Positions 27,709 through 29,376 of a stretch of DNA of 29,376 nt are shown here, piece by piece. A program made the position numbers and the translations under genes. This stretch comes from a virus. Position 1 is the first letter of the stretch. Each line of letters starts with the position of its first letter. The stretch spans positions 1 to 29,376 of IMG/VR virus record IMGVR_UViG_3300020205_000899; one strand, written 5' to 3'. A model generated the notes under the pieces. That model saw only the letters and a program-made list of their open reading frames with translations. It ran no database searches and was not told the origin of the DNA.

Positions 27709-27747
27709 AGTTTAGATGAAAAAAGGCCCCAAAGTCAAGGCCTTTTT
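27709..27747 (-). promoter_or_regulatory. Terminator of nrdB with embedded promoter for glutaredoxin (PeSL-like)
   Basis: Minus-strand AAAAAGGCC and GGCCTTTTT form a 9-bp hairpin (27720-27747) with a T-run that ends the nrdB transcript. The 10-nt loop begins with TTGACT (27733-27738), a -35 box; 18 nt later comes TAAACT (27709-27714), a weak -10. The element probably both ends the nrdAB transcript and starts the glutaredoxin-thyX transcript. Confidence 0.7.
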
Positions 27748-27761
27748 GTATTTTGGCAAAA

Positions 27762-28862
27762 TTAAAGATCAGGCAATTCGTCGTAGCTAACTGTGTCACT
27801 CATAACACCAATGACGTAGTTTGTACTTTCATTTTCCTGTAATGCCGTTTGTTTCTTATTAATGTTTACGTGTTTGTTAAACCAAGGAATTGGACTAGAC
27901 CTTGGATGGTCTTCTAGATACTTGATTCCAATTTCTTTTAGTCTAGTAAATGCTGTGTAATCGACAAAATCTTTTAGAATGTTAGCGTTAAGGCCAATAA
28001 CTACACCTTTGCTAAACAGATACTCTGCCCATTCTTTTTCTTCACGTATTACTTCCATGTACAGGGCATAAACATCAGCCGCACATTCTTCTTGTAGTTT
28101 AACAAAGTCTTCGTCATCCTTGACTACATTGTTGATCAACCAAGCAGTCCATTCTGTGTGTAACAGTTCGTCCTGTAGGATCAAACTGATAATGTTTCCG
28201 TTGCCAATATAGATCTTATTCTCTACCATTGCTAGACTGGTGGCGAAACTTACCATAAAGCGTAGAGCCTCCAAGGCATATGATGCGTGTAAGGCCATCC
28301 ATATGGCTCGTTTATGAGTATGGAGTTCAACTTCTTCTCCCAACTCTTTACGGCAGTTAAGCTGATGAAGATCCTCATAGTAACGACCAATGTTAGCAGC
28401 CATACCAACAATTTCAGCTGTGTCGTGAATCTTGTTAAATTCTTCTTTAGGTACTCCATATACGTTCCTAATAATATGACTGTAGCTTTTACTGTGAATG
28501 TTAGTTTCAAAGAAACTCCAGTTACTTACTAATGCTTCTAATTCAGGGATACTAATTACAGGTTGGAATACTTGATTAGGAGCACGACCTTGAATGGAAT
28601 CCAAAGCAGTTTGGCGAAGTAGATTACTGGTAAAAATATGCTTGATAGCATCGCTCGATTCCTTATGATCAATTTTGTCTTTGGTAAGACTGATCTCTTC
28701 CGGAACCCAAAAGAATCCGCGGGCGAGCTCTTCAAACTTGGCAATCTTAGGGTACTTAACTTCTTCAAAACGTTGTACTGTAACAGGGCCTTCTGGATCC
28801 AGAAACATTTTACGCTTTAGATAATTTGTTTGTTTACTTAGGTTATATTGTGCTTTACTCAT
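27762..28862 (-). CDS. nrdB: Ribonucleotide reductase class Ia small subunit
   Basis: This 366-residue protein has the di-iron carboxylate pattern of R2: an Asp in the TKDKIDHKES region, ETNIHSKSYSHIIRNVYG (Glu, His), EALRFMVSFATSLAMVE and LILQDELLHTEWTAWLIN (Glu, His). The C-terminal tail ends DTVSYDELPDL, acidic and hydrophobic, as needed to dock on the large subunit. With NrdA it makes deoxyribonucleoside diphosphates for phage DNA synthesis. It lies 12 nt downstream of nrdA. Confidence 0.95.
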   Translation of the reverse strand: MSKAQYNLSKQTNYLKRKMFLDPEGPVTVQRFEEVKYPKIAKFEELARGFFWVPEEISLTKDKIDHKESSDAIKHIFTSNLLRQTALDSIQGRAPNQVFQPVISIPELEALVSNWSFFETNIHSKSYSHIIRNVYGVPKEEFNKIHDTAEIVGMAANIGRYYEDLHQLNCRKELGEEVELHTHKRAIWMALHASYALEALRFMVSFATSLAMVENKIYIGNGNIISLILQDELLHTEWTAWLINNVVKDDEDFVKLQEECAADVYALYMEVIREEKEWAEYLFSKGVVIGLNANILKDFVDYTAFTRLKEIGIKYLEDHPRSSPIPWFNKHVNINKKQTALQENESTNYVIGVMSDTVSYDELPDL

Positions 28863-28874
28863 GTGTGTCTCTCT

Positions 28875-29376
28875 TTATAATTTACAGGCTTCGCAGTCTT
28901 CAAGGTCTTCATATATCAAAATATTATCGGCGGCGTTAATGGCATGACCGTTAATGCCATTAACCTGTGGAGTTGCTATTGTGCCAGTGACGCTGGCTTT
29001 AGCACCTACCTTGTTGATCAAACTGTAGTATATACTCTTTATGCCCCATTTGTAAGCCAGCATTAGATTTTTAGCAATCAATGTTCCGGGTACTTTGCCT
29101 GCTTCGTAGTTGGCAGGGTTATAGAATGTATTAGTTGATAAACTTTGATCAACATATACTGCCAGTACTGCGGCAGTTTTCAAGTATTCAATACAGTCCT
29201 TTTGGTCCCACATCATCTGGTAACGATTCTTTAAACGTCTGTACTCTGGCACGACCTGTACAAACGATCCAGCTTTCGATTCCTTTACAGAAATCAATTC
29301 CATCGGCATTTCAATTCCGTTGGTGGAGTTTAAAACAACTGAGCTGGACTCAACCGGTGCCACGGCCATTAGTGTA
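28875..29376 (-). CDS. nrdA: Ribonucleotide reductase class Ia large subunit, C-terminal part
   Basis: The frame is open through the right edge, so only about 167 C-terminal residues are seen. TLMAVAPVESSSVVLNSTNG IE is the active-site region next to the substrate loop; QMMWDQKDCIEYLKTAAVLA and the later TLIAKNLMLAYKWGIKSIYY follow the usual R1 pattern. The end EDCEACKL carries the mobile Cys pair (CxxC) that re-reduces the active site and is itself reduced by glutaredoxin. The apparent ATG at 29369 is internal and not a start. Confidence 0.92.
   Translation of the reverse strand, partial: TLMAVAPVESSSVVLNSTNGIEMPMELISVKESKAGSFVQVVPEYRRLKNRYQMMWDQKDCIEYLKTAAVLAVYVDQSLSTNTFYNPANYEAGKVPGTLIAKNLMLAYKWGIKSIYYSLINKVGAKASVTGTIATPQVNGINGHAINAADNILIYEDLEDCEACKL

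Noticed and set aside
28314-28532. Plus-strand frame over nrdB
   Set aside because: It is a shadow of nrdB in the opposite strand with no sign of its own translation.
1-29376. CRISPR arrays, insertion sequences, integrase or attachment sites
   Set aside because: No regularly spaced repeats, transposase or integrase motifs, or paired att-like direct repeats were seen by eye.

Overview
This window looks like part of the genome of a large T4-like tailed bacteriophage (a myovirus). The support is an rIIA homologue with a GHKL ATPase core, class Ia ribonucleotide reductase genes (nrdA, nrdB) with a glutaredoxin, ThyX and dCMP deaminase for nucleotide supply, a DexA-like exonuclease, a PAAR-tipped cell-wall hydrolase, many short overlapping unknown genes, and both sigma70-type and T4-late-type (TATAAATA) promoters. 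The host is probably a Gram-negative bacterium, since the phage carries an outer-membrane beta-barrel gene and a lipoprotein gene. The tmRNA tag (ANDEQFALAA) and the permuted tmRNA layout resemble, from memory, those of some Betaproteobacteria; this host guess is an inference.

Layout on the minus strand, read from the right edge leftwards, which is the direction of transcription: (a) 29376-23719: nrdA (partial), nrdB, a terminator/promoter element, glutaredoxin, a virion-like protein, thyX, small conserved genes, and two PAAR-like tip proteins, one fused to a peptidoglycan hydrolase. (b) 23710-20143: dCMP deaminase, a circularly permuted tmRNA with its own promoter and terminator, a NadM-Nudix enzyme and a NAMPT, each of the last two behind a matching structured leader. 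(c) 20063-17661: an AAA+ ATPase, an Ala/Lys/Pro-rich exported protein with an orphan reading frame after it, and an outer-membrane protein in its own unit. (d) 17575-11210: small genes behind a T4-late-type promoter, an IscU, a methyltransferase, then a second sigma70 operon with a coiled-coil membrane protein, ClpX and ribosomal protein bS21. (e) 11160-6856: a PD-(D/E)XK nuclease, a DEDDh exonuclease, a DNA methyltransferase and a chain of small genes joined by 4-nt overlaps. (f) 6863-5246, the only plus-strand genes: 5-aminolevulinate synthase and a DUF454/YbaN membrane protein. (g) 5165-1613: small genes, including a tandem family that ends in -KWS, then a GATase-like protein and a lipoprotein. 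(h) 1519-1: rIIA, running off the left edge.

Three functional themes stand out. First, takeover of translation quality control: a phage tmRNA that adds an -LAA degron, a phage ClpX that keeps the loops needed to read that degron and to dock on ClpP, and a phage bS21. Second, NAD+ supply: NAMPT plus NadM-Nudix, a pair able to remake NAD+ from nicotinamide, each gene with a similar two-hairpin leader that may be an undescribed cis-regulatory RNA. Third, cofactor genes: the C4-pathway ALAS for heme and IscU for Fe-S clusters. All coordinates and motifs were read by eye; no database search was run.
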